Shown in pieces: positions 25,226 through 34,863 of a stretch of DNA of 64,000 nt (within the stretch, counting starts at the first letter, position 1; each line of letters begins with the position of its first letter). Under the pieces are notes generated by a model. The model was given only the letters and a program-made list of their open reading frames with translations. It was not told the DNA's origin and did not search any database. The position numbers were made by a program, and so were the translations under genes. The DNA is from Roseitalea sp. MMSF_3546 (GTDB taxonomy: Bacteria; Pseudomonadota; Alphaproteobacteria; Rhizobiales; Rhizobiaceae): assembly GCF_030732865.1 (NCBI RefSeq), contig NZ_JASHKB010000016.1, positions 20,742 to 84,741 of the forward strand, given 5' to 3'.

Positions 25226-26794
25226 CTACTGGTTGACCGTCACCCAGCGCAGGATGAAGAAATTGTCCGGCCGCTGGGTCAATTCGACGCCGTCGCGAAC
25301 GCCCCAGAGCAATGGCTGCACGTAAAGCGTCACATACGCCACCTCGTCCCGGACGATCCGGGCGACCTCGTCGAGCATGGCCTGCCGCGCGGCGTCGTCG
25401 ATCTCGGACTGGATCATCGGCAAAAGCGCGTCAACACGCGCGTTGGAAAAATCGCCGAAGTTCCAGCTTCCAAGGCGCTTTTCCTCGTTGGGCGTTGCGA
25501 CGAGGAAGCGGACCGGATGCTCGGCATCGAACGTTCCGGGCGACCAGCCCAGAAGATACATGTCGAAATTGTCCTCGCGCAATTCGGGCCAGTAGTTGCG
25601 CACGGGCATCGCGTCGAGCTCGGCCTCCAGGCCGATCTGGGCAAGCATGGAAACGACCGCCTGGCAGACCTCTTCGTCGTTGAGATAGCGGTCGTTGGGG
25701 CATTTCAGGCCGAAGGAGAAGCCGTCCTCGTAGCCGGCCTCGGCGAGCAGTTCGCGGGCGCGTTCGGGGTCGAAGGCGGGCCGGTCGGCGAGTCCGGACG
25801 TGTAGCCGCGCATGGCCGGGCTGACGAGCTGGCTCGCCGGCTCGGCGGCGCCGCGCATGATGGTCTGCAAGATCGCGTCCACATTGACCGCATGCGCCAC
25901 GGCCCGGCGCACCCGCGCGTCGCGGAACGGGTTGGGCGCGCCGGCATCGTCGCCATATTGGAGCGTTTCGGCCTTTTGGGCAAAGCCCAACATGATCACG
26001 CGCGCCTCGATGCCCTGGATGACCTCGACGCCATCGCGCTCGGAAACGCGTTCGACGTCCTGGATCGGCACGGGGTTGATCATGTCGACCTCGCCGGTCA
26101 GCAGTGCGGCGACGGCGGTGGCCGCGTTCTGCACGGGCGTGAATTCGGCGCGGGCGATGTTGTGCTCGGGCTCGCCCCACCAGTTCTCGAAGGGCTCGAG
26201 AGCGGTCATCAGTCCGGGCTGGCGCTCGACCAGGCGAAAGGCGCCCGTGCCGTTGGCGTTGAGCGTTGCGAAGTTCTCGGCGTCGCGCGCGGGCAGTTCG
26301 ACGCCGTTCGCCTCGGCCCATCCCTTGTCCATGATCATGAAGTTGGCGATGGAATCGGGAAAGATCGGGTTCGGTGCGTTGGTCATGAAATCGATGGTGA
26401 AGTCGTCGACCACCCGCACTTCGGAGACGGGCGCGAACCAGGAGGACGTATCGGCGGCTTCCGACGAGGCTCGCTCATAGGAGAACAGGACATCCTCGGC
26501 ATCGAATTGCGCGCCGTCATGGAAGGTGACGCCCTGGCGCAGATTGAAGCGCCAGCCATCGCCGCCCAGCGGCTCCCAGCTTTCGGCAAGCGCCGGCTCG
26601 ATGGCCATGTCCTTGCCGCGCCGGACTAGACCTTCATAGACATTGTTCAGAAAGCTCAGCACCGGGGTCGAGTTGACCGCGTGCGGATCCATGGTCTGCG
26701 GGTCGGTCTGGGCGGCCCATTTGAAGGTTTCGGCATTGGCTGCGCCGGCTGTCACGAGCAGCGCGGTCGCGGCGAGAAGGTATTGCGTTTTCAT
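25226..26794 (-). CDS. Peptide ABC transporter substrate-binding protein (SBP_bac_5), first of two
   Basis: A 522-aa periplasmic family-5 binding protein: signal peptide MKTQYLLAATALLVTAGAAN, then FKWAAQTDPQTMDPHAV and the WRFNLRQGVTFHDGAQFDAE block typical of Dpp/Opp-type binders. GGGGAGATCTC precedes the ATG, which decides the start over an earlier in-frame codon. It is paralogous to the neighbour at 26902-28494; both sit before the permeases and would share them. Confidence 0.9.
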   Translation of the reverse strand: MKTQYLLAATALLVTAGAANAETFKWAAQTDPQTMDPHAVNSTPVLSFLNNVYEGLVRRGKDMAIEPALAESWEPLGGDGWRFNLRQGVTFHDGAQFDAEDVLFSYERASSEAADTSSWFAPVSEVRVVDDFTIDFMTNAPNPIFPDSIANFMIMDKGWAEANGVELPARDAENFATLNANGTGAFRLVERQPGLMTALEPFENWWGEPEHNIARAEFTPVQNAATAVAALLTGEVDMINPVPIQDVERVSERDGVEVIQGIEARVIMLGFAQKAETLQYGDDAGAPNPFRDARVRRAVAHAVNVDAILQTIMRGAAEPASQLVSPAMRGYTSGLADRPAFDPERARELLAEAGYEDGFSFGLKCPNDRYLNDEEVCQAVVSMLAQIGLEAELDAMPVRNYWPELREDNFDMYLLGWSPGTFDAEHPVRFLVATPNEEKRLGSWNFGDFSNARVDALLPMIQSEIDDAARQAMLDEVARIVRDEVAYVTLYVQPLLWGVRDGVELTQRPDNFFILRWVTVNQ

Positions 26795-26901
26795 GAGATC
26801 TCCCCTTTCGGTCGGGCCGGTTCTCGGCATCGGCCGGGCGGGCAGGGTAGGCCGGGGGGCGCGGGGCCCCCAAGCCCGTTGGCGTCACGTCGCGGTCACG
26901 C

Positions 26902-28494
26902 TTAGTTGAACTGCATGAACTTGAAGTGCGGCTGGTCTTCGGGCTGCACCGGGAAGACGATGTTCTCGGTCATGCCCCAGTTGAGCACCTGGTTGTGCAC
27001 CGGCAGGTAGATCGTCTCGTCCTGAACGACCTCCCAGATCTCGGCGATGGTCTGGTTGCGCTTTTCCAGATCGGTCTCGGAGGCCAGCGACTGGATCTTG
27101 GCGTCGAGCTCGGGGTTGGAGTATTGCGCACCGTTCCACGAGCCGCGCTCGTCGGTCGTCGAGTGGACCAGGAAGTTGAACACATACTCGCTGTCGAAGG
27201 TGGGAACGCCCCAGCCGAGCATGTAGAAGTCGGTCTCCCGGTTGGAGATCAGCGGGAAGTGATTGGCCTTGGTCTGGGCGACCAGGTTCACGTCGATGCC
27301 GATCTGGCCCATCATGCCGACCACGGCCTGGCAGATCGCCTCGTCATTGATGTAGCGATCGTTCGGGCAGTGCAGCGTGACAGTGAACCCGTCGCCATAG
27401 CCGGCCTCGTCCATCATCGCCTTGGCGGCTTCGACGTCCGCCTCCGGATACTGGTCGAGCTCCTCGGTCCAGCCGTTGACGAAGGGCGGAATGATCACGC
27501 CGGTGGGCGCGGACTGGCCGCGCATGACCACCTGCTGGATCGCCTCGCGGTTGATCGCCATGTTCATGGCCTTGCGGACCTGTTTGTTGGCGAACGGGTT
27601 CTCGCCCTCGACGGTGTCGTTTTCCAGATCGTCGCTGCCGACGTTCAGGCCAAAGAAGATGGTGCGGTTCTGTGCCGTCTTGTTGACGATCAGCCCTTCG
27701 CTGTCGCCGACGCGCTCGAGATCCTGAACGGGCACGTCCTGGATGAAGTCGACCTCGCCCGACAGCAGGGCGGCAACGCGCGTGGCCGCGTTCTGGATGG
27801 GCGTGTAGATGATCTCGCTGACTTCCATGGGGAAGTCGTCCATGCCCCAATAGTCCTCGTTGCGCTCGAGCACGGTGCGCGTGTCGGGCTCGCGGCTGAC
27901 CAGCCGGAACGGGCCGGTGCCGTTGGCGTTGCGGACCGCATAGGTTTCCTCGCCGCCCTCGAAGTCCTGCGGCTTGGTGACGTCGTTGGCCTCGGCCCAG
28001 CCCTTGTCCATCATGAATGTGTTGGTCAGGTTGTTGGGCAGGATCGGGTTCGGCCCGTCGGTGACCATCTCGACGGTGTAGTCGTCGACCGCGCGTACCT
28101 CGGTGATCGAGACCAGCAGTTCCTTCATGTCGGAGTCGGGCATCTTGGCGCGGTTGATCGAAAAGACCACGTCCTCGGCGGTGAAGTCGGCGCCGTCGTG
28201 GAACTTGACGCCCTCGCGCAGCTCGAACACCCAAACGTTCGGATCGCCGTCCTTGACGTACCATTCGGTGGCCAGGGCCGGAATCTGCTGGGCCGCCATG
28301 TCGGGCGAGATCAGCGGCTCGTAGATCTGGTGGGCAAGCGCGTGGGTCGGGCCCTCGTTCTGGGCATGCGGGTCGAGGGTGAGCGAGTCGCCGGCGCGCG
28401 CCCAGCGCAGCGTCTCGGCGCTGGCCATCACGCTGGTGCCGGCGAGCAGCGCGGCCGTCAGCGCAGCGCCAACGATCTTTGTTGCTGTTGTCAT
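26902..28494 (-). CDS. Peptide ABC transporter substrate-binding protein (SBP_bac_5), second of two
   Basis: A 530-aa family-5 binding protein with signal peptide (MTTATKIVGAALTAALLAGT), LRWARAGDSLTLDPHAQNEG and VFELREGVKFHDGADFTAED. It shares long stretches with the neighbouring protein (for instance CPNDRYINDEAICQAVVGMM against CPNDRYLNDEEVCQAVVSML), so the pair arose by duplication. It is first in the transcription unit. A GC-rich hairpin between the two genes (about 26855-26875) may lower readthrough. Confidence 0.9.
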   Translation of the reverse strand: MTTATKIVGAALTAALLAGTSVMASAETLRWARAGDSLTLDPHAQNEGPTHALAHQIYEPLISPDMAAQQIPALATEWYVKDGDPNVWVFELREGVKFHDGADFTAEDVVFSINRAKMPDSDMKELLVSITEVRAVDDYTVEMVTDGPNPILPNNLTNTFMMDKGWAEANDVTKPQDFEGGEETYAVRNANGTGPFRLVSREPDTRTVLERNEDYWGMDDFPMEVSEIIYTPIQNAATRVAALLSGEVDFIQDVPVQDLERVGDSEGLIVNKTAQNRTIFFGLNVGSDDLENDTVEGENPFANKQVRKAMNMAINREAIQQVVMRGQSAPTGVIIPPFVNGWTEELDQYPEADVEAAKAMMDEAGYGDGFTVTLHCPNDRYINDEAICQAVVGMMGQIGIDVNLVAQTKANHFPLISNRETDFYMLGWGVPTFDSEYVFNFLVHSTTDERGSWNGAQYSNPELDAKIQSLASETDLEKRNQTIAEIWEVVQDETIYLPVHNQVLNWGMTENIVFPVQPEDQPHFKFMQFN

Positions 28495-28655
28495 GTCTAT
28501 CTCCCTGAACGGTTGATCCGCCTGAACAGCGGACGTGAGCGGAAGACTAGACAGAGACCTCCGGGCGAATCCAGCGAAAAATCAACATGGCTTATCGCTG
28601 CGTTCAATTTCGCTTATGCAGGGCAGGGGCCCGCGCGGCCCTCGCCCCGCCGGCG

Positions 28656-29987
28656 TCAGTCGAGCGACCTGAGCACCGCCGACATCGTCTCGACGATGCG
28701 GTCGATGTGCTGCTTTTCGATGATCAGCGGCGGCGAAAAGGCAATGATGTCGCCGGTCGTGCGGATCAGCAGATCGTGGTTGTGATAGGCCTCCAGGAAG
28801 GCCGAAAAGGCCCGCTTGGTCGGCGCGCCCGGGATCGGTTCGAGCTCGACGGCGCCGATCAGCCCCAGATTGCGCGTGTCGATGACATGGGGAAGATCCT
28901 TGAGCGAATGGATCGCATCGGCCCAGTAGTCGGCGAGCTCCGCCCCGCGCGTCAGCAATCCCTCCTCGGCATAGGTGTCCAGCGTGCCGAGCGCGGCCGC
29001 GCAGGCCAGCGGGTGGCCCGAATAGGTGTAGCCGTGGAAGAACTCGATCAGATGCTCGGGGCCGGACATGAAGGTGTCGTGCACCTGGTCGGAGGCGAAC
29101 ACCGCGCCCATCGGCACGGTGCCGTTGGTGATGCCCTTGGCGACGGTCATCAGGTCGGGCGTGACGCCGAAATACTCGGCCGCGAAAGGCGCGCCGAGCC
29201 GGCCGAAGCCGGTGATCACCTCGTCGAAGATGAGCAGGATGCCATGCTCGTTGCAGATTTCGCGCAGGCGTTGCAGATACCCCTTGGGCGGCAGCAGCAC
29301 GCCAGCCGAACCGGCCACCGGCTCGACGATCACCGCGGCGATGGTCGAGGGATCGTGCAGCTGGGCGATGCGCAGCAGGTCGTCGGCCAGTTCGACGCCG
29401 TGTTCGGGCTGGCCGCGCGAGCCGGGATTGCGGTCGAGGTCATGGGTGTGTCGCATGTGGTCGACGCCGGTCAGCATGGTGCCGAACATCTTGCGGTTGG
29501 CGACGATGCCGCCCACCGAGATGCCGCCGAAATTGACGCCGTGATAGCCGCGCTCGCGCCCGATCAGGCGGAAGCGGCCGCCATCGCCGCGGGCGCGGTG
29601 ATAGGCGATCGCCATCTTCAGCGCGGTCTCCACCGATTCCGAGCCGGAATTGGTGTAGAAGACATGGTCGAGCCCGTCCGGAGTGAGCGCGGTCAGGCGC
29701 GAGGCCAGTTCGAACTGCTTGGCATGGCCCATCTGGAAGGCAGGCGCATAGTCCAGCGTGGCCGCCTGTTCCTGGATGGCGCCGACGATCCTGGGGCGGT
29801 TGTGGCCGGCATTGACGCACCACAGCCCGGCAATGCCGTCGAGCACCTTTCGACCGTCGTCGGTCGTGTAGAACATGCCGTCGGCGCCGGCGATCATGCG
29901 CGGGGCGCGCTTGAACTGCCGGTTGGCCGTGAACGGCATCCAATAGGCGGACAGATCGTTGGGGCGCGAGGCGGGCTTGTCGAGCAT
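28656..29987 (-). CDS. Class III omega-aminotransferase (beta-alanine:pyruvate type)
   Basis: A 443-aa PLP enzyme. Its start PSAYWMPF-like LSAYWMPFTANRQFKRAPRM, FYTNSGSESVETALKMAIAY (PLP phosphate cup), LLIFDEVITGFGRLGAPFAA and the Schiff-base Lys in MTVAKGITNG are the marks of omega-amino acid:pyruvate aminotransferases, which remove amino groups from beta-alanine, taurine or amines. The upstream GGGAGAAACCC supports the ATG. It runs toward the peptide transporter with a 161-base gap, so coregulation is possible but not shown. Confidence 0.9.
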   Translation of the reverse strand: MLDKPASRPNDLSAYWMPFTANRQFKRAPRMIAGADGMFYTTDDGRKVLDGIAGLWCVNAGHNRPRIVGAIQEQAATLDYAPAFQMGHAKQFELASRLTALTPDGLDHVFYTNSGSESVETALKMAIAYHRARGDGGRFRLIGRERGYHGVNFGGISVGGIVANRKMFGTMLTGVDHMRHTHDLDRNPGSRGQPEHGVELADDLLRIAQLHDPSTIAAVIVEPVAGSAGVLLPPKGYLQRLREICNEHGILLIFDEVITGFGRLGAPFAAEYFGVTPDLMTVAKGITNGTVPMGAVFASDQVHDTFMSGPEHLIEFFHGYTYSGHPLACAAALGTLDTYAEEGLLTRGAELADYWADAIHSLKDLPHVIDTRNLGLIGAVELEPIPGAPTKRAFSAFLEAYHNHDLLIRTTGDIIAFSPPLIIEKQHIDRIVETMSAVLRSLD

Positions 29988-30062
29988 GGGTTTCTCCCGT
30001 CATGGCCGGCGACGGGCGGAGGCCGGCCGGGCATTGTCGTTGTGACGACGTGGTTTCGGATG

Positions 30063-30091
30063 ACGCTAGGCCCCGGCCCATGACGGGTCAA
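30063..30091 (-). promoter_or_regulatory. Candidate sigma-70 promoter of the aminotransferase
   Basis: On the minus strand TTGACC (-35, 30086-30091) and TAGCGT (-10, 30063-30068) are spaced by 17 bases, about 75 bases before the aminotransferase ATG. Typical of alphaproteobacterial promoters, but untested. Confidence 0.4.
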
Positions 30092-30121
30092 GCCGTTTCA
30101 CGGCGGGGCCGGGCGGCGGGC

Positions 30122-30262
30122 TCAGTCGTCGTCTTCGAGGATGCGTTCGGCGGCGCCGTCCAGGTCGTCATACTGGCCCGAATTCAGGCTCCAGATGAAG
30201 GCGCCAAGTCCCAGAAGCCCCAGGAACAGCGCAATCGGGATGAGAAAGGACAAAAGGGTCAT
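30122..30262 (-). CDS. ccoS: Cytochrome cbb3 oxidase maturation protein CcoS
   Basis: A 46-aa single-helix protein, MTLLSFLIPIALFLGLLGLG followed by AFIWSLNSGQYDDLDGAAER, the exact CcoS pattern. CcoS is needed for cofactor incorporation in CcoN. The ATG overlaps the ccoI stop (ATGA), so it is the last gene of ccoGHIS. Confidence 0.95.
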   Translation of the reverse strand: MTLLSFLIPIALFLGLLGLGAFIWSLNSGQYDDLDGAAERILEDDD

Positions 30263-32574
30263 TCTGCGGCCTCCAGCGGGCCCGTCGCGACGGTGCGCGC
30301 GCGATGGCGCGGCGCGCGGCCGGGCGCGGACCCGAGCGCCGTCACCGAACCGCGCGTCAGGCGCATGGAATTGGCGACCACGACAATCGACGAGGCCGAC
30401 ATGGCAAGCGCGGCGATCAATGGCGTGACAAGCCCGGCCATGGCGATCGGCACGGCGATCAGGTTGTAGGCGAAGGCGAGCGCGAAGTTCTGCCTGACCA
30501 GTGCGTTGGCGCGCAGGGCGATGGTGCGCGCGGTCGTCACCGCTTCCAGGCTGTCGCGGGTGAAGACGAAGTCGGCGGCGGTGCGGCCGACATCGGAGCC
30601 GGTCGAGGGCGCCATGGAGACATGGCCGGCGGCCAGCGCGGGCGCGTCGTTGATGCCGTCGCCGACGACGAGCGGCTTGAAGCCCTGATCGCCGAGCGCT
30701 TCGACAGTTGCGATCTTGTCGGCCGGGGACTGGCCGGAGCGCCAGGCGTTGATGCCGAGCGCGGCGGCGAGCCGGGCGACCGGACCTTCGGCGTCGCCGG
30801 ACAGGATCTGCGTTCCAATCCCGGCGCGGTGCAGGGTGCTTATGGCCTGGACGGCGCCGGGCCGGACATCCTCGCCCAGCGACACCGGCGCAAGTTCGCC
30901 ACCGTCGACGGCAAAGGCCAGGCCGTCCTCGGCCGGAGCGGGCCGACCGGCCAGTTCGGCGACCCAGTCGCTGCGGCCGAGCCGGGCGCGCCGGTCGCCG
31001 AACGTCGCCTCCATGCCAAGGCCCGGATGCTCGGTGACGGCCTCGCCGCGCGCCATCGTGCCGGTGCCAAGATGGCGCAGCAGCGCGCGCGAGGCCGGAT
31101 GGGACGATGCGGCCGCGAGCGCCCGCGCCATGCGGATCTCGTCCTCGGCGCCGATGGCGCAGCCGGTCACGGTCGGCGTGCCGGTGGTCAGCGTGCCGGT
31201 CTTGTCGAAGACGACCGTATCGGCCTCGGCCATGCGTTCGAGCGCGGCGCCGTCGCGCATGAGGATGCCGCTTTCGAACAGGCGCGAGGCGCCGATGACA
31301 TGGACGACGGGAACCGCCAGGCCGAGCGCGCAGGGGCAGGTGATGATCAGAAGCGCGATGGCGATGTACAGCGAGGTGTGCCAGTCGCCGCCGGTGATCA
31401 CCATCCACATGACGAAGGCGATGGCAGCCAGCGAATGGACGAAGGGCGCATAGGCGCGCGCGGCGCGGTCGGCGGCGCGCACATAGGCGCCGCGCCCGTT
31501 CTCGGCCGCTTCCATCATGGCGCGCACCTCGGCCAGGAAGGACTTGTCGGCGGCGTTGGTGACGGTCACGTCGAGGACGCCGGTCAGGTTCATCGCGCCC
31601 GCTTCGAGCGCGGTGCCCTGGGCCGCCTGCACGGGCAGGCTTTCGCCGGTGACGAGGGCGCGGTCGACATCGCTGCGCCCGGAAAGGACGGTGCCGTCGA
31701 CGGGCAGGCGGTCGCCCGCATACACGCGCACGCGCATGCCCGGCTCGATCTCGTCGAGGGGCAGATAGCGGGTGTCGCCGTCCGGCAGGACGACATTGGC
31801 GCCCTTGGCCGAAAGGCGCGAGAGCTGGACCACCGCCGTGCGAACGCGCTCGCGCATGCGCTGGTCGAGATAGCGCCCGATCAGAAGGAAGAACAGCAGC
31901 ATGGTGGCCGCTTCGAAATAGGTCTTGGGACCCGAATTGAGCGCCTCGAACAGGCTCATGCCGGTCGCCAGGATGATGGCGAGCGAGATCGGCACGTCCA
32001 TGTTGACGCGCCCGCGCCGGACCGCGCCCCAGGCCGAGCGGAAGAAGACCCGGCCGGCATAGATGACAGCGGGCACGGCGATCAGCGCCGAGATGAGGTG
32101 GAACAGGTCGCGCGTCGCCCCGTCGGCGCCCGACCACACCGAGACCGACAGCAGCATGATGTTGGCCGAGGCGAAGCCGGCGACGGCCAGCGACTTGAGC
32201 AGTTCGGCGTCCTTGCGCTTGCGTTCGAGCGCGTCGAGGTCGCCCAGATCGACCGGCTGGGCCGGGTAGCCGAGCGTGTCGAGGGCGGCTGCGATCTCCA
32301 CGGGCCCGGTTTCGCCGGGCCGGATATGGACGGTCACGCGCCGCAGCGAGAGATTGACGCGCGCATAGGCGACGCCGTGCATGGGCTTGAGCGCGCGTTC
32401 GATCGCCGAGATGCACGCGCCGCAATGGATGTCGGGCACCGAAAAGACGTATTCGACCGTGCCGTCGGCGCGCTCGCGGCCGGCATGGAGCAGTTCCTCG
32501 GCGCGCGCAAAGCCGCCGGTCCGGCTGGCATCGGTGGCGCAATCGGCGGCGATGGTTCCTCCGCAGCAGGTCAT
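30259..32574 (-). CDS. ccoI: Copper-exporting P1B ATPase CcoI (FixI), cbb3 assembly
   Basis: A 771-aa P-type ATPase that loads copper for the cbb3 oxidase. The N-terminus MTCCGGTIAADC and an HMA domain with IHCGACISAIERAL (about residue 60) bind metal; CPCALGLAVP is the membrane metal site, DKTGTLT the phosphorylation site, and GDGINDAPALAAGHV the hinge. The ATG was chosen for the ATGA overlap with the ccoH stop and the metal-binding N-terminus, over a start ten codons earlier. Confidence 0.95.
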   Translation of the reverse strand: MTCCGGTIAADCATDASRTGGFARAEELLHAGRERADGTVEYVFSVPDIHCGACISAIERALKPMHGVAYARVNLSLRRVTVHIRPGETGPVEIAAALDTLGYPAQPVDLGDLDALERKRKDAELLKSLAVAGFASANIMLLSVSVWSGADGATRDLFHLISALIAVPAVIYAGRVFFRSAWGAVRRGRVNMDVPISLAIILATGMSLFEALNSGPKTYFEAATMLLFFLLIGRYLDQRMRERVRTAVVQLSRLSAKGANVVLPDGDTRYLPLDEIEPGMRVRVYAGDRLPVDGTVLSGRSDVDRALVTGESLPVQAAQGTALEAGAMNLTGVLDVTVTNAADKSFLAEVRAMMEAAENGRGAYVRAADRAARAYAPFVHSLAAIAFVMWMVITGGDWHTSLYIAIALLIITCPCALGLAVPVVHVIGASRLFESGILMRDGAALERMAEADTVVFDKTGTLTTGTPTVTGCAIGAEDEIRMARALAAASSHPASRALLRHLGTGTMARGEAVTEHPGLGMEATFGDRRARLGRSDWVAELAGRPAPAEDGLAFAVDGGELAPVSLGEDVRPGAVQAISTLHRAGIGTQILSGDAEGPVARLAAALGINAWRSGQSPADKIATVEALGDQGFKPLVVGDGINDAPALAAGHVSMAPSTGSDVGRTAADFVFTRDSLEAVTTARTIALRANALVRQNFALAFAYNLIAVPIAMAGLVTPLIAALAMSASSIVVVANSMRLTRGSVTALGSAPGRAPRHRARTVATGPLEAAE

Positions 32575-33053
32575 TTCACGGTAAAGCGCAGGGTCCGGGT
32601 CCACACATCGCCGCCGGCGCCGGTGACGGTCACGTCAGCATTCCAGATGCCCGCGGCAAGCTCGGTGCGCCCGTCATAAACGCCCGGTCCGGTCTCGGCG
32701 AACTGGACCATGTGGTCCTCGGCGTCATAGGAGGGCCGGCCGAGCGTGGCGGTGATGATCGCGCCTTCGATGGGGGCCTTGCGCGCGTCGTGAAGCTCAA
32801 GCGTCATGGTCCCGTCGGCATAGGCGGGGATGGCCTTCCAGCCCATGGCGAGCTGGGCGCGCTTTTCGGCGGTGACCTCGTTGAACTGCTGGCTGGCGAC
32901 ATAGGAATTCTTCACGACCAGGCCGGTCCAGCTGTCGACGGCGTTCCAGGCCATGAACAGGTTCACGCCGATGACGATGCCGAAATAGCCCGCAATGATC
33001 GCCAGGAAGTGCCAGCCGGTGAACGTTTTGGGTGCGAAGACGCGTTGCAGCAT
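32571..33053 (-). CDS. ccoH: Cbb3 oxidase assembly protein CcoH (FixH)
   Basis: A 160-aa protein with one N-terminal membrane helix (FLAIIAGYFGIVIGVNLFMA) and a FixH periplasmic domain (NSYVASQQFNEVTAEKRAQL). It stabilises CcoN-containing assembly intermediates. It lies 3 bases after ccoG and is coupled to ccoI. Confidence 0.94.
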   Translation of the reverse strand: MLQRVFAPKTFTGWHFLAIIAGYFGIVIGVNLFMAWNAVDSWTGLVVKNSYVASQQFNEVTAEKRAQLAMGWKAIPAYADGTMTLELHDARKAPIEGAIITATLGRPSYDAEDHMVQFAETGPGVYDGRTELAAGIWNADVTVTGAGGDVWTRTLRFTVK

Positions 33054-33056
33054 GGA

Positions 33057-34613
33057 TCAGTCCTCCGGCGCTTCGAAATTGGCGTTGTAGACATCGACCT
33101 CGCCGGCCAGATCCTCCTCGACGACGAAGCTGAAGCCGGTCGAGCCGGGCTGGACCTGCTCGGGCGGCTGGGCGACGAAGACGCGCAAGGGGCGCAGCTT
33201 GTCGGGCGCAACGGGAATGTCGAAGGATCGCGCCGGCTCGCCGTCGATGCCGTTGATCGCCATGGTGGCGCCGGGCAGTCCGTCGAGGCTGAGCGTGATG
33301 GTGCGCGGTTCGGCGACCATGTTCAGGATCTTGACGGTGTAGCCGTTGCGGATCGAGCCGTCCGAAAGCTGGGTGAAGACCGGGTTGCGGTCATGCAGGA
33401 CGTTGACCTCGAGCCGGTCGCGCGCGCCCAGCGCCACCAGAAGGCCGATCCCGATGGCGGCCCAGGCCGAGAAGTAGATGACGGTGCGCAAACGCAGCAT
33501 CTCGCGCCATTGGAAGGTGCGGATGCGGTCGACGAACCCGCCATCGGGCGTGCGCACGCGGGTCGGGTCGATCTTGCCGTCCTCGCCCGTGGCCACCCGC
33601 ATGTTGTGGTTGTAGTCGGCCAGCGTGGCGTAGGAGATCAGCCCGCGCTCATGGCCGACCTTGTCCATGACGGCGTCGCATGCATCGATGCACAGCGCGC
33701 AGGTGATGCATTCGAGCTGCTGGCCGTCGCGAATGTCGATGCCCGTGGGGCAGACCGCGACGCAGGCATTGCAGTCCACGCAATCGCCCGGAACGACGCC
33801 CTGCGCCTTGGCTTTCTTCTGGCCGCGCATGCGCGGTTCGCCGCGCCAGTCATTGTAGGTGACCACGAGCGAGTTCTCGTCGAGCATGGCCGCCTGGATG
33901 CGTGGCCAGGGGCACATGTAGATGCACACCTGCTCGCGCATGATGGCGCCGAGCACATAGGTCGTCGCCGTCAGCACGCCGACCGTGCCATAGGCGACAA
34001 AGGGCGCCTGGCCGGTGGCGAAGTCGACCGCCAGGGTGGGCGCGTCGGCGAAGTAGAAGATCCAGGCGCCGCCGGTCGCCACCGCGATCAGCAGCCAGAC
34101 CGCATGCTTTGCGGTCTTCTTGGAAACCTTGGACGCGGTCCAGGGCTCCTTGTCCAGCTTGATGCGCGCGTTGCGATCGCCCTCGAAGAAGCGCTCGACG
34201 ACCAGGAAGAGATCGGTCCAGACCGTCTGCGGGCAGGTGTAGCCGCACCAGGCGCGGCCGACCACCGAGGTGATCAGGAACAGCCCGATTCCGGCCATCA
34301 CCAGAAGGCCGGCGATGAAGATGAACTCCTGCGGCCAGATCTCGACGAAGAAGAAGTAGAAGCGCCGATTGGCGATGTCGATGAGCACGGCCTGGTCGGG
34401 GGCGTGCGGGCCGCGGTCCCAGCGGATCCAGGGCGTGACGTAATAGATGCCCAGCGTCACCGCCATGATGATCCATTTGAGGCGACGGTAGAACCCCTCG
34501 GCGCGCTTGGGGTGGATTTTCTGGCGGGCCGCATAAAGCGGCTGCGAGCTCGCCTTGGCCCCCGCATTGACGGCCTCGACGTCCAGCTTTTCGACGGCGG
34601 TTTGATCCAACAC
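33057..34613 (-). CDS. ccoG: Cbb3 oxidase accessory Fe-S protein CcoG (FixG)
   Basis: A 518-aa membrane ferredoxin-like copper reductase. Four to five helices surround WCGYTCPQTVWTDLF and CIYMCPWPRIQAAMLDE, followed by two 4Fe-4S clusters (CVDCNACVAVCPTGI and CITCALCIDACD) and a C-terminal immunoglobulin-like domain. It is the first gene of the ccoGHIS unit, with an FNR-type box about 92 bases upstream. Confidence 0.95.
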   Translation of the reverse strand: MLDQTAVEKLDVEAVNAGAKASSQPLYAARQKIHPKRAEGFYRRLKWIIMAVTLGIYYVTPWIRWDRGPHAPDQAVLIDIANRRFYFFFVEIWPQEFIFIAGLLVMAGIGLFLITSVVGRAWCGYTCPQTVWTDLFLVVERFFEGDRNARIKLDKEPWTASKVSKKTAKHAVWLLIAVATGGAWIFYFADAPTLAVDFATGQAPFVAYGTVGVLTATTYVLGAIMREQVCIYMCPWPRIQAAMLDENSLVVTYNDWRGEPRMRGQKKAKAQGVVPGDCVDCNACVAVCPTGIDIRDGQQLECITCALCIDACDAVMDKVGHERGLISYATLADYNHNMRVATGEDGKIDPTRVRTPDGGFVDRIRTFQWREMLRLRTVIYFSAWAAIGIGLLVALGARDRLEVNVLHDRNPVFTQLSDGSIRNGYTVKILNMVAEPRTITLSLDGLPGATMAINGIDGEPARSFDIPVAPDKLRPLRVFVAQPPEQVQPGSTGFSFVVEEDLAGEVDVYNANFEAPED

Positions 34614-34704
34614 CCGGTGCCTCGCTGTTGCGGCAATTCATGGCGAAAGGCGGGTGTGCCACCCGCCATATAAGCACCGTTAGATGGACCGCGAACCCGG
34701 GTCG

Positions 34705-34718
34705 TTGATTTGGGTCAA
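34705..34718. promoter_or_regulatory. FNR/FixK-type box upstream of ccoGHIS
   Basis: TTGATTTGGGTCAA differs from TTGAT-N4-ATCAA at one position. It lies between the ccoNOQP terminator and the ccoG start, so ccoGHIS would be activated under low oxygen independently of ccoNOQP. The rest of 34614-34863 holds no open frame. Confidence 0.7.
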
Positions 34719-34808
34719 CCGGCGCCGGGCGGCGGGTGCGACAGGTTGGCAGGAATCGCCTGGGATTGTTGCGGTTCGCGCGATAATCGGTGCGACGCCG
34801 GCCCAGCG

Positions 34809-34833
34809 AAAAACGGCGCCCGCAGGCGCCGTT
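34809..34833 (-). terminator. Rho-independent terminator of ccoNOQP
   Basis: A perfect 9-bp stem (AACGGCGCC / GGCGCCGTT) with the 4-base loop read TGCG, followed on the minus strand by TTTTTC. It lies 30 bases beyond the ccoP stop. Only the minus-strand direction has the T-run. Confidence 0.85.
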
Positions 34834-34863
34834 CGTTGACCGGGTCGGGGCGGGCCGGGGCGG

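Noticed and set aside
28495..28655. FNR-like or sigma-54-like element upstream of the peptide-binding gene
   Set aside because: TTGATT and a GG-N10-GC spacing occur, but neither has enough consensus bases to support.
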